A stretch of 64,000 nucleotides of DNA from Paragonimus skrjabini miyazakii. Its lineage: Eukaryota > Platyhelminthes > Trematoda > Plagiorchiida > Troglotrematidae. Below are positions 47,941 to 60,110 of this stretch, one piece after another. How positions within the stretch are numbered: position 1 is the stretch's first letter; each line of letters starts with the position of its first letter. The stretch spans positions 479,736 to 543,735 of the forward strand of contig JTDE01000027.1 in assembly GCA_014338405.1 (NCBI GenBank), in the 5' to 3' direction. The notes under the pieces were generated by a model that saw only the letters and a list, made by a program, of their open reading frames with translations, searched no databases and was not told the origin of the DNA. The position numbers and the translations under genes were made by a program.

Positions 47941-50280
47941 GGTTAGATCACAAACACAGTGATCAAAACATAATCGTTAATTTTCACCAGTTGAGCTACA
48001 GCGCAAGGACTTTTGATGATACACTTCATGTTCGGTCTACATTGGATCGTCTGATTAGAGAACGGATTCGGCAAGCAGAACATTATTACCAAACTTGGAA
48101 GACCGGGTTTGCAAGATGGTAATACCCCTTCGTGTGTCCTTGTCATTTGCTCAACGTAACACAGGTTACGGTCAAGAATTGTTAAACCAAATGAGATAAT
48201 AAATAAAATCAATCTATACACCAACCTGTCATCGGTCAAAACAGGAGCAGACGAAGGTTGAAAGCCAACAACTTTTGCATACAGATGACTGACTTACTAA
48301 GCATGACAAATAGCGTCTCGAATGAATTAGGGTTGACGAGCTTGTGATGATGCATCAACATACGGAAAGCGTGTATCGGACTGACCACATGGTCGGTCTC
48401 CAGCAGGTGTGGTGATCCACATGTTGATTGACATGTTTGGTTAGGTCACGTCATTAAGTGTGATATGAGTTGACATCACAGTAGTTGTGAAACAAAATAA
48501 CATACATCAGCTCCAACAAGGATCTTAAGATCGATGTGCACCAGTTGACAGTCTACACTAGACGCAGCGCATAAACCTTGTGTATGGTATGTGCGTATTG
48601 TTGAAATCTTAACACTTTTCGAGAAGAAACCAAACGGCAGCACTTGTAACACTGAGCACTATCAAATTCATTAGGTTTCCGTGGGTTACTTTATAGAAAT
48701 GGAACAGCGACTGTAGGAAGAAATGGCGTTTTACCCGAAGTCTACGCTTTTCTGCAGTTTTGTTCGACTCAGCTCGTAGTCTGCTTATTCTATCGCGTGA
48801 GACGCTTAAACGAATTGTTTCCCTCCGGTTATCATTATACTATAATCTGTTGATGTGCTAGAGTGATATCCAAATTAGTCATTGTACTGACTTGTCAGTT
48901 TGTTCTAGTTGCCAACACAGACTTTCCGTCAATTATTAGTATGAAGGATGAATAGTTAATGCCAATCGTTTAGACGTGCACACGAAACAAATGCTTATGA
49001 AACCTGCTGAGTATCAAATAACCGTAAACGCATGTGTCTCCCAAAAGACGCTGATCAACTCAAAGTAATCCGTCATGCTCTAATGCAAATGCCCTACTAC
49101 TTTCGTTCACTTTTCTTAAACTTATCCCAAACATAGACTTGACAATTTGCTGTCATTCAAAAGAACTTCTAACGATGAGTGAAGACGATCATGGAGCTGG
49201 GCGATTAGAAGTTGTCGGATACAACATTCATCTTACGTTCCTCATTCGGTGGTTTTAAAAATGCCGAAATAAACAATTTTTTACTGAATTTCTGTTTCAA
49301 TAATTGCATTCTTGTGTCCAGTCGAATGCAGTGATGTTTGTCTCAATCCACGGATGCGACATAATGGCTTATCCTTAAGCCAGCAAATGAATGGTAAGCA
49401 TTCGAAACCTGATTCGAAGTAAATTCAAGTGTGTTTCAAAACACTTGTAACATGTGGCCAGTGAAACTGTGAGGTTCATAACAGTGAAGAGTTAAATTAG
49501 CAGGTGGTCAAAATGAATTTACCAACATCACCAACGTGATTTACGGTGTGTGAACCGACTGAGATTTTTCGTCTCAGAGATTGCGCTGTCATTTTTTTAC
49601 AGTGGTCACATCAGCAAATGTCATTCAGTTGATCCCAGCAATGCGTTCGCCCCAACTGAAAAACCGCCAACTTTTGCTTTTAGTCGTTGCAAATGTTTGA
49701 AATGTTTGTTGATTCTTTTTGAGATGGCTGAAATAATTGATGTAGTTGCAGTTCTGTCTTAGATGAAGTCTCAAGTGGTCCCTCTAAACTATTCACTTGT
49801 GTCCTGTTGTAACTGGATTTACCGGCGACGAGCGTGTAAAGAGAAACAGAGTAATGGTTAATGATACGGCCTATAAGGAAACGACAGTCAGTGGGTTAGA
49901 CTAACGGACTAAGTAGTATACACGACTAATTCGTAACTTCCCGGCCGACCCAACCACCCAAGGCATAAAGCATGAACCCAGGAAAATGACTGACCGGTCA
50001 CAGCACTTTATATGTCACTCAGCCGGAAGACAATACGAAAAACAAGATCAGAAGGTTGACCGGACAAAGAACCAGACAGTAAATTGATGCCCCAATTAAA
50101 AATCAAGCATATAAGCGTGCCAAACTTGGCACGAAGGCTGAAAACACTCGTGGAAACCGAAGTGACACATGACCTTGCCGACTGTGAAGGTCACTTCAAG
50201 CAATAAAGTGCCTTCTGCAGTAAAGACGATATTTCCAGGGAATTTGAGATTTCCTCGACACATCCGTGTCACATTCTACA
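47941..50280. other. No recognisable gene
   Basis: Nothing identified. Confidence 0.5.
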
Positions 50281-51380
50281 AAGTAAGTGATACTGAATAG
50301 CAGATGAAAAGAGCGAAATTTTTCAACCTGGTACCACGATGTACTGATGAGTAGTCCCCGAGTTGTTTGGTTTCAAGTTGAGCATTACACACTTCCAAAG
50401 TTGCTGATCATCCATACCGAAAATGTGCGATTTACTTTTATAGGTGAAAGCTTCCAACACATTGAGGGCGTAGCCATGGGGAGCCTACTCGGCCTTGTAG
50501 TAGCTGTGTTTATGACTAAGATTGAACAGACGCTATTTCCACTCGTGGACGAACGGAAACCATACAGACGGTAGGTGCTTGATTGGACAAGACAAGGAAC
50601 AAATGGAAAACATGTTCCAGCTTCAACTCAGTCTACCCAAGCCTCTCAGTAAACATCGATTACGGAAGAGAGTACAGTTTACCTTTCCTGAACATCTTGA
50701 TTAGGTCCCACCCAAATGGATCTATTGGACGTTCAGTGCAACGTAGGCCAACATGGACAGCACAGTACACGAGCTTCATGAGTTTTTCTCCTGTTGCTTA
50801 TAAAAAATCATTAGTTGGTACATTGTTTCACACGCAGGATTAGATTATAAGCTGAACAAACAGTGTTACATGAGACGCTCCATGGTAATAAGTCCCTGGA
50901 GCGTTTCATCGGGAAAAGTAGTAAACGTACTTCTGCGGAAATTACTACCGTGGAGGTATCTAAAAAGGTTGCCTACATCAAAATCTTCAAAAACCATAGG
51001 TTGTTGAGCACCTTCGGAAAACCTGAAACGTTGTAACTTGTGTATAGTGGAACTTTCACAAACGACTAGGTTAACTTTATCGCCAGTCTATAAACAAAGC
51101 CCTAGATTTTCTACCAGTTATTGTATCTGTCAGTTTTCCTGCGGTTCTAAAAACAGTTACACTAGTAGAACAAAATGAACGGGCTAAGGATCATATCCCA
51201 AAATGGTAAAGAAGTTCGTTACTTCACCGGTTAATGAGTGACAATCGGCGAGGCCAAAATACCGCTTCACCCATTGCAAGACATTTATCGACCACCGGTC
51301 ACGGCTTCGCTAGCGGGTTCTATGCACACAAAAACAATTGACTGTCAATCTTCGTTCGTCATGGGTTTAACCATGAGTAC
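50281..51380 (+). pseudogene. Penelope-like element (family C), RT to C-terminus, frameshifted
   Basis: RT motif B and its lead-in are clear: ENVRFTFIGESF, QHIEGVAMGSLLG, then FMTKIEQTL (50400-50535). Motif C is missing at the break near 50570. After a frame change, VYPSLSVNIDYGREYSLPFL and RRPTWTAQYTSFMSFSPVAY (about 50625-50810) cover the region after motif C. Linker fragments follow (LERFIGKSSKRTS, EVSKKVAYIKI). A GIY-YIG remnant reads SYCICQFSCGSKNSYTSRTK (51105-51170) with stops just after it, then in another frame NTASPIARHLSTTGHGFASG (about 51255-51315). The C-terminus is CQSSFVMGLTMS (about 51340-51375). At least four frame breaks; dead. Confidence 0.8.
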
Positions 51381-53589
51381 CACTCACATTCCAGCCCAAT
51401 TTGTACATTTATCCGTTTCATCCGTTTTGTTGTTTTGTTTTTGTGCTAGTCACACGTTTACGACTGACAAGATTGTGATAGATTAATTCAGATGTTACTT
51501 TTGTCTTCGGACTGTTCTGCTGAATTGACTCAAAGGGACTCAATGTAATGGATATATTGAATACGAGGATACTAATTACTCGGGCATGAATACAACACAT
51601 TGTCTTGCAACATGGAGTTGAACTACTTTCTTGTGAATCTGGATATTTTGGCGAATTGTTCTTCAGGCATTTCAACCCACCTGTAAGGTTCTCACTTCAC
51701 TCGCACATTTGATTAGAAATATGTCAGATAACACAGCCAAAGATCGTGGTTACTGAATCAGTGGCACAGGGTTTGAAATTTTGTTTCCATAGTTGTTTTA
51801 CTTCTTGACGACTATCATCTACATTGTAAAGCGGTTGAGGATTTACCGGATTCAAGTGGTACGTCATTGAAAGCTGACCTTGACTTTTTCATTCAGAAAT
51901 GATTTTAGGTCAGTTGCTTTGAAAATTAAGTCGGAGGCTAGAGTCTCACTCATACTGGAGCCTATCAGTACTCATGCTCGCCATGTGTAATCAATTCTAT
52001 GATATAAACCTGACAGAGAACCTCCTAACTCTGTCGGCATCCAGTGGATTTAACCAGACAGTTCCTAACATCTTTCATAGTGAATGATATTACCCAAAGG
52101 TAAATGGGATTATGCAGTTAAGTGCTGTAAATCCGCCTCGCCTAGTTAACGAGGTTGACGCGATTATCTCAACTAAAACCATGATTCTGTCAAAAGTACA
52201 CATCAATGTGTACTCGGCAGAGTGTAAAACGCGAGTCTATCACTTCATTTTCAAAGAAAACATCTGGAAGTTCTGGCTGAATAGTAAAGTTACAATAAAC
52301 TGAGTGGTGTTCGGACAAATCCCTTACTAATCTGTTTATTGATGTCTACAAGTTCATTTAATTCTATAATTTTGGATGACTGAGAAGATCTAATCAAGGA
52401 AAGAATGCCTGAAACAAACAGGCAACGAATACGACTGAGCATTCAGAAGTGATAGCATGATCACCTCTGGTTTGCTGTCAGTCCTGTAGTGGTTAGCATA
52501 GTTGCCCGTTAAAAGCCTCCGGTGGCTTTGTCTCATTCATCTCGAAGCCTTTCACGTTAATTTGGTTAATATTCTCTAGGATTTTCCATAAAGTATACAT
52601 TTTTAAATAAGTTGTGATAACTTTTGATCTGCGTGCTGTCAAACAGTGTACACTTTGTGGAGTTTACATTGCCAGTCTCTCGATCAAAAACGTTAAATGT
52701 GGATCAAATATCGATGCGATACGAAATTTTTGAACTGGTAAAGAACAAACAGTTAACTACCCATGTTCCGCATAGGTTTTATCCAGCTACGGGAATACCG
52801 TGTTTGAGCATAACAATTCTTCTCTCAGTTGCCAAGCGAAGCTAGACCGGTAGCTCTAAAATTTCACACTGGGACTCAGTTACACATCCTACCGGCTACC
52901 TCATATGGAATCCATAGAATAATCCAGGGAAACAACTGATCCGACAGAGTTACTCAGGTTGTTCACACTGGTGACCCACTGGCAGCGTTTGAACACGTTG
53001 TTTCTGTCACCTAGCCGAATTCAGACGAAGCTTAGATTTTTTTCACAAATGTGTCTCTTACAGTTTAACAAGCCTGCCGAACTACTTAATGCAATGCAAA
53101 CAGCATTAAATAAACGCCGAATTAAATTTGGTTATGTTCATAAACATTCTTGTAAGATGTGAAATGAAATGGCAATTAAGCGCTTTTGGAATGTACCATT
53201 CTTTAGCAGACAAACAAACGCAGCTGTCACCAGCATTCAAGATCACTTCTGGCAGATCTTTTAAAACAAAATTTGGGTTTGGCGTGTTAACCTACTTTTC
53301 CGTCTTAATAAAATAACCTGTTAATTGAGGGCAAATTTCGTTAACGACCGTGGGATATGCAACACACAAAACTGCTTTCTATCGATTTCATATGGGACTG
53401 AAAGATTGTCTGCACGGATGACTTCAAACCCTAAAATGGGTTGTAGTAAACTGACCCCGAAAGTCTGCACCACCGCATAGTCGAAAGCGTTTGAAGCACT
53501 TAGCTCGCAAAAATGTCTGCCCGGTTAGTCAGTTTCCATCCTTGTCAGAATTTACAATTCGACAGCGGATCTGGTCGCTGGTCTTGTCA
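51381..53589. other. No recognisable gene
   Basis: Unassigned short frames. A GTAGTGGTTAGCATAGTTGC string near 52489 resembles a tRNA 5' half but has no B box partner. Confidence 0.5.
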
Positions 53590-54080
53590 AAGGCGACAAC
53601 AACGCTGAGAATATGACTAGGAGACTTAACGTGGCACTTAACAAAACCTATTCCGCAGCTCAGTTGCGTATACGATTTAACTCCACACCAGTTTTGCGTC
53701 CCCAGCTAAAAGATATACCGCCTGTACATGCTGCCTCCTTTTGTGTTTACCGTTTTGTTTGTTCCTGTGGAACAAGCTACTTAGGCCGCACAACAAGGCG
53801 ACTATCTGAACGCATGAGGGAGCAACATCCGGCGTGGCTAGCTAGAGGATCGATGAGGACCTGCTCATCAGCGGTCGCTGCACACTTGGTCGAATCGAAC
53901 CATGTGATTAACCCGGCTGATTCGTTCAAACCAATCTATCGAGTCTGAGGAGTGCAATCGAAATGGGTCAAAGGTCGTTTATTAGCCATCGGAGAAGCCA
54001 TCGCAATTCGATTACACTCACCCCCGTTATGTTCACAAAAGCGTCTGGTCAAAGCATTGAGCCTCCCGTGGCCCTGTACC
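53590..54080 (+). pseudogene. Penelope-like element, GIY-YIG endonuclease and C-terminus, 5'-truncated
   Basis: A 111-codon frame (53613-53948) begins in the linker (LRIRFNSTPVLRPQLKD) and carries a well-kept nuclease: CVYRFVCSCGTSYLGRTTRR (about 53745-53804), LSERMREQHPAWL, then AAHLVESNHVINPADSFKPI. After a frame change the C-terminal signature EAIAIRLHSPPLCSQKRLVK and ALSLPWP runs to about 54075. YLG stands for YIG; Arg and Glu positions look normal. The RT is absent, so this is a 5'-truncated insertion. The 3' region ends at the CTGATGA hairpin at 54227-54257. A LINE RT fragment follows. Confidence 0.85.
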
Positions 54081-54226
54081 AATAACCCGGATTGATCTGT
54101 TACGTAGGAACACCGATTTGCCAAAACCACTTGATGACTCTGACTAACTTGACAATAATGCCTTCCATCCCTCACCCTATTGATGTACTACACCTGTCGA
54201 ACCTATGTAAATGTGTTGTATTTAGC

Positions 54227-54257
54227 CTGATGATGAAACACTGAAAACAAGCTTGTT
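54227..54257 (+). other. PLE-end motif: CTGATGA plus hairpin
   Basis: CTGATGA (54227-54233), then TGAAACACTGAA, then the palindrome AACAAGCTTGTT (54246-54257). It lies about 150 bp after the PLE C-terminus. Confidence 0.65.
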
Positions 54258-54359
54258 TGCTAAGCGCTTCTTCTCATGACTAAACCGGGCGTATTCACGG
54301 TACTTAATCTCATCATATCAACAGAAGATACAAGACGTAAGCTCTTCAACTGCGTAGAC

Positions 54360-54880
54360 TGAGAAATATTGTGCAAACTATCACACAGCTGCCGCATCCA
54401 GCTAGGCTTAACCAAACCACTGAGTACTTACCTCATTAATAAAACATACATCTCTGTTCAGAATTTCGTCCATTCCACAGTAACAAACGCTGGTCCAACC
54501 CAAGGGACTACTCTGTCAGATCTTTCATTCTCAGTTTACATGAATGAAATATGATAATCAGAAACAGCTTGTCAAGTATGTAGATGACATTACTCTGGAG
54601 GCATCTTTCTGACACTTCAACTTTGTTGCAACACGATTTTTCCATAGTTGACCAGCGGTAACAATCTACTTTATGAATACACCAAAATATGTGCAGGCTT
54701 TGTTTTTTTTTCTTGTCACTAACAATCACCATCATTAAATCATAAGGCAGCACATCGAGTTACAGAGTTAAAGTGTGCGGTTTTCCAGGGATTTTTTCTT
54801 GAGCCAGTTGAGAATACGTTTATTCCACAAAATACAACTGGTCTTCCAAAGTGAATGAATTTCGTTGAACATGTTTTTTT
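54360..54880 (+). pseudogene. Non-LTR (LINE, CR1-like) reverse transcriptase fragment
   Basis: YLINKTYISVQNFVHSTVTNAG then QGTTLSDLSFSVYMNE (54435-54549) corresponds to the RT region before and at motif B (GVPQGTTLSPLLFS). After a frame change, KYVDDITLEASF (54574-54609) holds the catalytic YVDD (54577-54588), intact. Further on, in other frames, FSIVDQRSQST, NMCRLCFFFLVTNNHH and SVRFSRDFFL correspond to the thumb region. The domain order is that of CR1/Jockey-type LINEs. No endonuclease or 3' end was recognised. At least three frame breaks; dead. The subfamily is uncertain. Confidence 0.7.
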
Positions 54881-55639
54881 ATTCGACATCACATTGTTTC
54901 AAGCCTTAATAGCTCCTAACTATATTCCGGCATGCTTTTCTTCTCCACTGAAATGATCGTAATCTTACGGCTCTATGTGTATTTACATCAACGTGGCTGA
55001 CATTTTTCTTACGAAACTTGTTATTGTTGATTAAAGTGTGACGCAATCCGTAGTTGAAATGTTAACTCTCATAGTCCACAGAAACTTCTTGACTTGAATA
55101 TAACACAAAACTCGTACTGCAAACCTGTTGTTGAATTCTGAAAGTTTTATACGGATTTGGAAGCAAATTGTGACAGTTATTGTGATGTTTACAGGGTTCT
55201 GGATTTCCCTGACTTTGGAACCGATTTCATTATTATGAATGGTTATATCAGAACAGAATAACGCTTTTGACCAACTTAAATTATTTGTGATTTTTATTAC
55301 AATTTCAGTCAATCTGTTACCGATAGGATAAACCAATGTCATTGTTTCGACAAATTGGAGACTAAAACTATTGCAACTGAGATTAGAGAGTTTTCAGGCA
55401 ATCCATTATGTCAAAACACTCTTGTAATAACAGACAAGTGAAACAACACAAATCTGACGTTTATGTCATATATAATGTAGATTATGAGAGTGTGATAAAT
55501 CGATCGAACTCTCTAAACGTGTTCTCTTTATTCACTAATAGTGATTTAATACAGCGTTGCACAAGTAAACGCTCCTCTAAGTTACTAACAGCTTACGGTT
55601 TATTGCTGATGACTAATCAACGCTCTACATCCTCCCAAA
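54881..55639. other. No recognisable gene
   Basis: Minus-strand frame of 103 codons at 55031-55342 and plus frame at 55408-55686 (contains NSLNVFSLFTN, faintly like PLE motif A). Neither is strong enough to call. Confidence 0.4.
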
Positions 55640-55730
55640 CTCCTTTGTCTTGTTTACATACTGCTTTGATTTCGTCGAATACGTAATTGTATTGATCTGA
55701 TGATAAATTTTCAAAACAATAGTTCGTCAC
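55640..55730 (+). repeat. PLE 3'-end repeat, copy 1
   Basis: CTTTGTCTTGTTTACATACT ... ATGATTTCGT-like sequence followed by CTGATGA (55697-55703). It matches 56770-56870 in the same orientation, but here the hairpin after CTGATGA is eroded. Confidence 0.6.
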
Positions 55731-55910
55731 GGTTTTTTCTTGTATCATTCAATGAGAATTTCAGATAACAGAAAGAGATTTAGCACAATCTTTCAAGCCA
55801 CCTCCAACAGAACACTGCCGAGGCCATTGCCATCCGATTACGTAATCCAACCTTGTGTGTGTGTTGTTCAATCTCTTCAGTTGCCTTGGCCGTTAGGTGA
55901 CTCAACCGAT
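55731..55910 (+). pseudogene. Penelope-like element C-terminus
   Basis: MRISDNRKRFSTIFQATSNR then, after a frame change, AEAIAIRLRNPTLCV, and in the first frame VQSLQLPWP. These match the C-terminal signature seen in the PLE copies at 1640-3010 (EAIGIRLRNPQLCAQ ... LQLPW) and 53590-54080. Only the last about 60 residues are present. Confidence 0.65.
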
Positions 55911-56499
55911 CGATATGTGGGCAGCTAACACCCGATCGGCGTGCACAAACACAAAATTGGGATGTTGTGAAGTTTGGACCAATACCAAGTTTCGCATGTA
56001 ACCGTTTTTAGTTTTATTTTCCTGTATAACTGTAACAGCCTGTCGAGATGTTATCGGAAACATGCTTGCTACACTTCCCGTTCTATGACTCGATGGGAAT
56101 TTTCGAAATAACCAAACGCCACTTCTAATAACTTGGCTTCTGTGTTGAACGTTGGTTCGACCAAAACGACCGGAATAGTTACTGTGAGATCTTTGACAGA
56201 AATAACATCTGTATTGTTTTGCATATATTTCATTTCACCAAGGCAAGTATACACGCAGCACATCAGTTAATCACAACAAAGTCACTTGTTTGGAAAGCAT
56301 ACATGAAGACAGTATAGTTTAAGAAAGCAGAACTTTACCATTCAGAAACACTACTTGATCAGGATGTGACTTCTATCAATGCAGCAAAATCAAATGTAAA
56401 ATTGTTCCCACTGCACTGCTGCGAAAACATTAGGAACATTTCGTTCCGTATTGCCTACAGACTCCCGGTTAACCATCAAAAGTTGTTGGGACAACCAAT

Positions 56500-56600
56500 T
56501 TTGGCAACTGCTGAAATCAGCGCCATTCGAGCACACATTTCGATTTAATGCCCACACAAAAATTCGTAAAAGCCCTGCAGTCGCCGTGACCACAGGTCAC
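56500..56600 (+). pseudogene. Probable Penelope-like element C-terminus
   Basis: ATAEISAIRAHISI, a stop, CPHKNS, a stop, then KPCSRR follows the EAIAIR....CxQK pattern of PLE C-termini with decay. It is supported by the CTGATGA hairpin about 240 bp downstream. Confidence 0.45.
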
Positions 56601-56769
56601 ACCATCTGTCTGCATTCCCATCTAAGTTCCAACCGACAGCTGTGTGAGATAATGCTGCGTGAAACTCCAAACCACCCATCATTAACACTGGTGGTTTGCT
56701 CTGTGAGAAACTAGCCTGTAGATGCCTGGATATCTGGTAACTTTCAACATGATGCAATTACATTCTTCC

Positions 56770-56866
56770 AGACCACTTTGTGTTGTTTACATACTGTTAT
56801 GATTTCGTTAAACCTAGGTAATTATACTAATCTGATGATGAATTACCAAGAACGCTTGTTCTTCAA
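56770..56866 (+). repeat. PLE 3'-end repeat, copy 2, with hairpin
   Basis: CTTTGTGTTGTTTACATACT then CTGATGA (56832-56838) and the perfect hairpin AAGAAC-GCTT-GTTCTT (56848-56863). Same orientation as the copy at 55640-55730. Confidence 0.7.
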
Positions 56867-58499
56867 AGTTTCCTTTTACAATCGTAATTTGTTGTCGATA
56901 AGAATGATACCAAAATTAATCCTTTGTTCAGCAGTTTTTGTATTTGAAGTATCAGTTTGGATAAGGCTGATGTAATCGTGTGTTTGTCACACTCAGTTTA
57001 TGTCGAAAATATACTAAACATTATTTGCAAATAAACACGATAACCCTATCTTGTGAAATGTCAAATATGTATTCACCAAACCAGTTAGGAACAGCTGTCT
57101 GATCAGTGTTTAAATCCTAATATTCAAGAGAACATGCACTATTGGGGAGTTCTAACATAAACAAACCTTGAGTCTGCTACTTAATTTTCAACGGGACCGA
57201 TTGAAGTCTAGTTGCATAAAAGCAACCAGCGAGTGAAATTTTGGCGATTGTGTGTGGAAAACTGTAAATTGGTAAACCCGCTTAAAAGTGTTTGCAGAGG
57301 CGTCGATTTCTGAGAAAATTGTGTTATGTATTACTTTGATACGAACAGACTAAACAGGTATAGGGTTATACGAAGCATTAGTATAGTTCAGTGTGTCGCT
57401 GGTTGAAAATCCAGCATGAATTACATATGGAAAACAACGTTCTAACATACTGCGCAAGCCAATTGTAGGATCTTAGTTAAAAGGCCAGAATACTAACTGA
57501 GCTACGTATCTTGTTATGTACGAATGTGGCCGTTGACAGCACGTGTTGAGAATGTTGGCAGAGAAGTGCAAAGAGCAGATATGGCTATCTAAAATGTACA
57601 GTCACCGGCGCTAAACAGCTGATCACTGCGACAAATTGTTACCGCCTAGCCTGCCGTAGACGAAGACGGAAGGATGGTGTCCGTTGAGGGTGCCAATCAC
57701 ATCCATTAAGCCCAAGCCTTTTCTATGAAGTGGTCCACGGTCATTATCAGTTAAGCAGGAACTAGAATACCGCAAATGAACTAATGAGTCTAGTTAGAAC
57801 CCAATTTTAAAAGACAAACTGCGTAACGTTTTCATCAGAATTTGATATAGAATTTCAGGATGTGAATAATTCATCTCCCACAACGCCTCCCAACGATCAG
57901 CAGTAACGGAATTCACATCGTCTAGTTCGATGCGCGATACTAGTATGTTAGCTGGCGAACGAGTATGACTGATGGTATATGTTGTATACGCATCAAGGTC
58001 ACCTGTGTGCCCCACACTCCTGTTAGGACTCAAGCTGCGTTCTGATTAGTCGCGTCCTCAACAGCCAACGGCCCATTTGTCCACGCACATAGGAACGAAG
58101 TTACCGCCTGTAAATGGGACAATATAGTGTGCACTTCTACCGGGTCACGTGGTCTCCCTAAGGTTGCTATGGCCTGTAATGCTTATTGTTGATTGCACCC
58201 GAATAGGAGCACAACATTACACAAGATGAACTATCTTACTATAGTCTCGCTGGTTTCAAGCCGTAACAAAATTGTAACGACGGTGGGGGAACAGAGCATG
58301 AATTTTCACAATATACATAATCTGTGGCGACTACAAACAGAACGCAACAGCTAAAATTGACGAGTCCGTTAATTTCGGTCCAGAATTTATCCATTCACTA
58401 AGCGCCTCTGACAAGGTATCCCTTCCAAATGGAAAAGCAACACATTCACCAATCACCAACCGACTGTCATAATACCGCCATTCAATCAGCCTTCCATAC
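56867..58499. other. No recognisable gene; weak tRNA-like trace
   Basis: On the minus strand 57470-57522 reads GTAGCTCAGTTAGTATTCTG then CTTTTAACTAAG, like the D arm and anticodon loop of tRNA-Lys, with no convincing T arm. It may be an old tRNA-derived repeat. Otherwise nothing identified. Confidence 0.35.
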
Positions 58500-58760
58500 T
58501 GTAAGTTGTGAAGTATACTCTAGTTCCCATTCATCTGTGATCATCACTGTCCGTGGTATCATGTATTCATCTTCTTGTAATGCGACTCTTTCATTGGGAC
58601 TGTCCTCCTACGAAGTCAATGATTTCCACCTACTGACTGTTCTAGATTCCGTGAAAACCTATGACATGCTCATATGAGATACCTAGCATTGATTATTGCT
58701 ACCTTCTGACGGTTGTCTCACCATGAAGGACATTTCTCCGTCCCAATGTGCAAACTCAGT
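58500..58760 (+). repeat. Second copy of unidentified dispersed repeat
   Basis: Resembles 6440-6690 (opposite strand). Shared translated segment VIITVRGIMYSSSCNATLSL versus PVITTFREMMYSSSCNVILR, followed by about 100 bp of looser similarity. Family unknown. Confidence 0.5.
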
Positions 58761-59920
58761 ACTCTGAAGAGCTTTCAGTTGTGAGGGACACCTTTCTGTT
58801 TTTCTCCTTTCTTTGTTGGCTTATCCTAAAAGTAACTTTCAGTTGACGGCTGAAACTACTGAATTTTACTATTCTCGTGGAAGAAATTGTCAGTTGCTTA
58901 TTGTGGTTAACCAGCGCTCTACGAGTGACAGACAGCATGCTTTGAATTTCTGTATTTTTTCACATTTTTGTCACATAAATTTTGGTGTGACCGTTTGCCC
59001 CTTCTTAGAATGAAACCATGAAAACTGATGTTCCAAAAAATTGATAGACGTCTCTCCAAGTCACTGTAGGAAAAAAACACTTCTGCTGTTCTAAATGTGA
59101 ACACCAAATGTATACCGATAAAAGTTGTCTACTAATAAATGTGTCCTTTTATTTTCAGTTGCAGTGATGTAGCACGTGACAAGCCAGTTGGTTAAAGGCA
59201 ACTTGGACAAAAACAATAATTTGTGTTCACCGAACAACCTTGATCTAATGAACAATTACAGTCGGAATTATTTTTTTCTCCAGGACAATTTCAAATGTTG
59301 CTTGAGAGTTTAAACTAATGCAGTTTCATACCATACAGATCCAAATTTGGCATGGAGAATCAGTGGAGACTTGTTTCTAGTATGCAGCCTTTTCTGTCAA
59401 CCCCAACATCCTTATGGAGAAACACCTGTGTCTAGCAAAAATGGCCGCACCAGAGATAAGTTGCTGAGGCCACGACATCAAAAGGGCCCGTTAATTTGCA
59501 ATGAACACAGTTTTAGCTTACGGGTGTACTCATTCTGGAACATCTACGGCAGTCTATTGCAACCGCGCCTGTGGTGGCTGAATTCAAGGGTACTCAAAAC
59601 ATCAGAAGCAGTATGTAGATAATATAGTCACTGAAAACATTGTGATGTAATGAAACTACTCTTAGCTTTTTACTGTTTGTGCTAGCTATCTGTTTTCTGT
59701 CCTAAATAACAGTGCCATTTCTGTCTGCTTGATAGACAGTGGTTAAGTTTCTATACCACCTATTACCTTCCAAATGTCATTTTCATAATCTTTCTACTGC
59801 AACTGTCTAATGTATGATCAAATTCATGTAAACATTTTCATCTCTCGTTAATCTGTAAATTTCTTGTGAATCGTGTAAATTAACCGCACTCAGCCACATC
59901 ACAACGGATTAAAACAGCTA
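58761..59920. other. No recognisable gene
   Basis: Nothing identified; a 91-codon plus frame at 59347-59622 has no recognisable domain. Confidence 0.5.
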
Positions 59921-60110
59921 ATATAGATTGAACATCACCCACAATTGATTGCAGCTATCGCATTCCCTTAGACTATCTAGTCGGCCTCTTTCGAACAGCA
60001 GAGGCCGACTGGATAGTCTAAGGGAATGCGATAGCTGCAATCAATTGTGGGTGATGTTCAATCTATATGAAAATCAAAATCCCCTACTACTCATCAGTAA
60101 AACAGTTAAC
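59921..60110 (+). mobile_element. Hammerhead-SINE 3' end folded into a 69-bp palindrome
   Basis: Arms 59921-59989 and 60000-60068 are reverse complements with one mismatch in 69, around a 10-nt loop (TTCGAACAGC). The right arm plus 60069-60110 is the SINE body and tail in plus orientation (GGCCGACTGGATAGTCTAAG ... CCCCTACTACTCATCAGTAA). The left arm is the same body inverted. The centre coincides with TTCGAA, which in intact copies lies just after the ribozyme. Head and ribozyme are absent. The near-perfect match suggests a recent event or homogenisation. Confidence 0.9.

Noticed and set aside
52480..52560. tRNA-like GTAGTGGTTAGCATAGTTGC
   Set aside because: Resembles a tRNA D arm, but no B box or cloverleaf follows.
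55408..55686. RT motif A (NSLNVFSLFTN) of a PLE
   Set aside because: Only a few residues match and no motif B or C follows in any frame.
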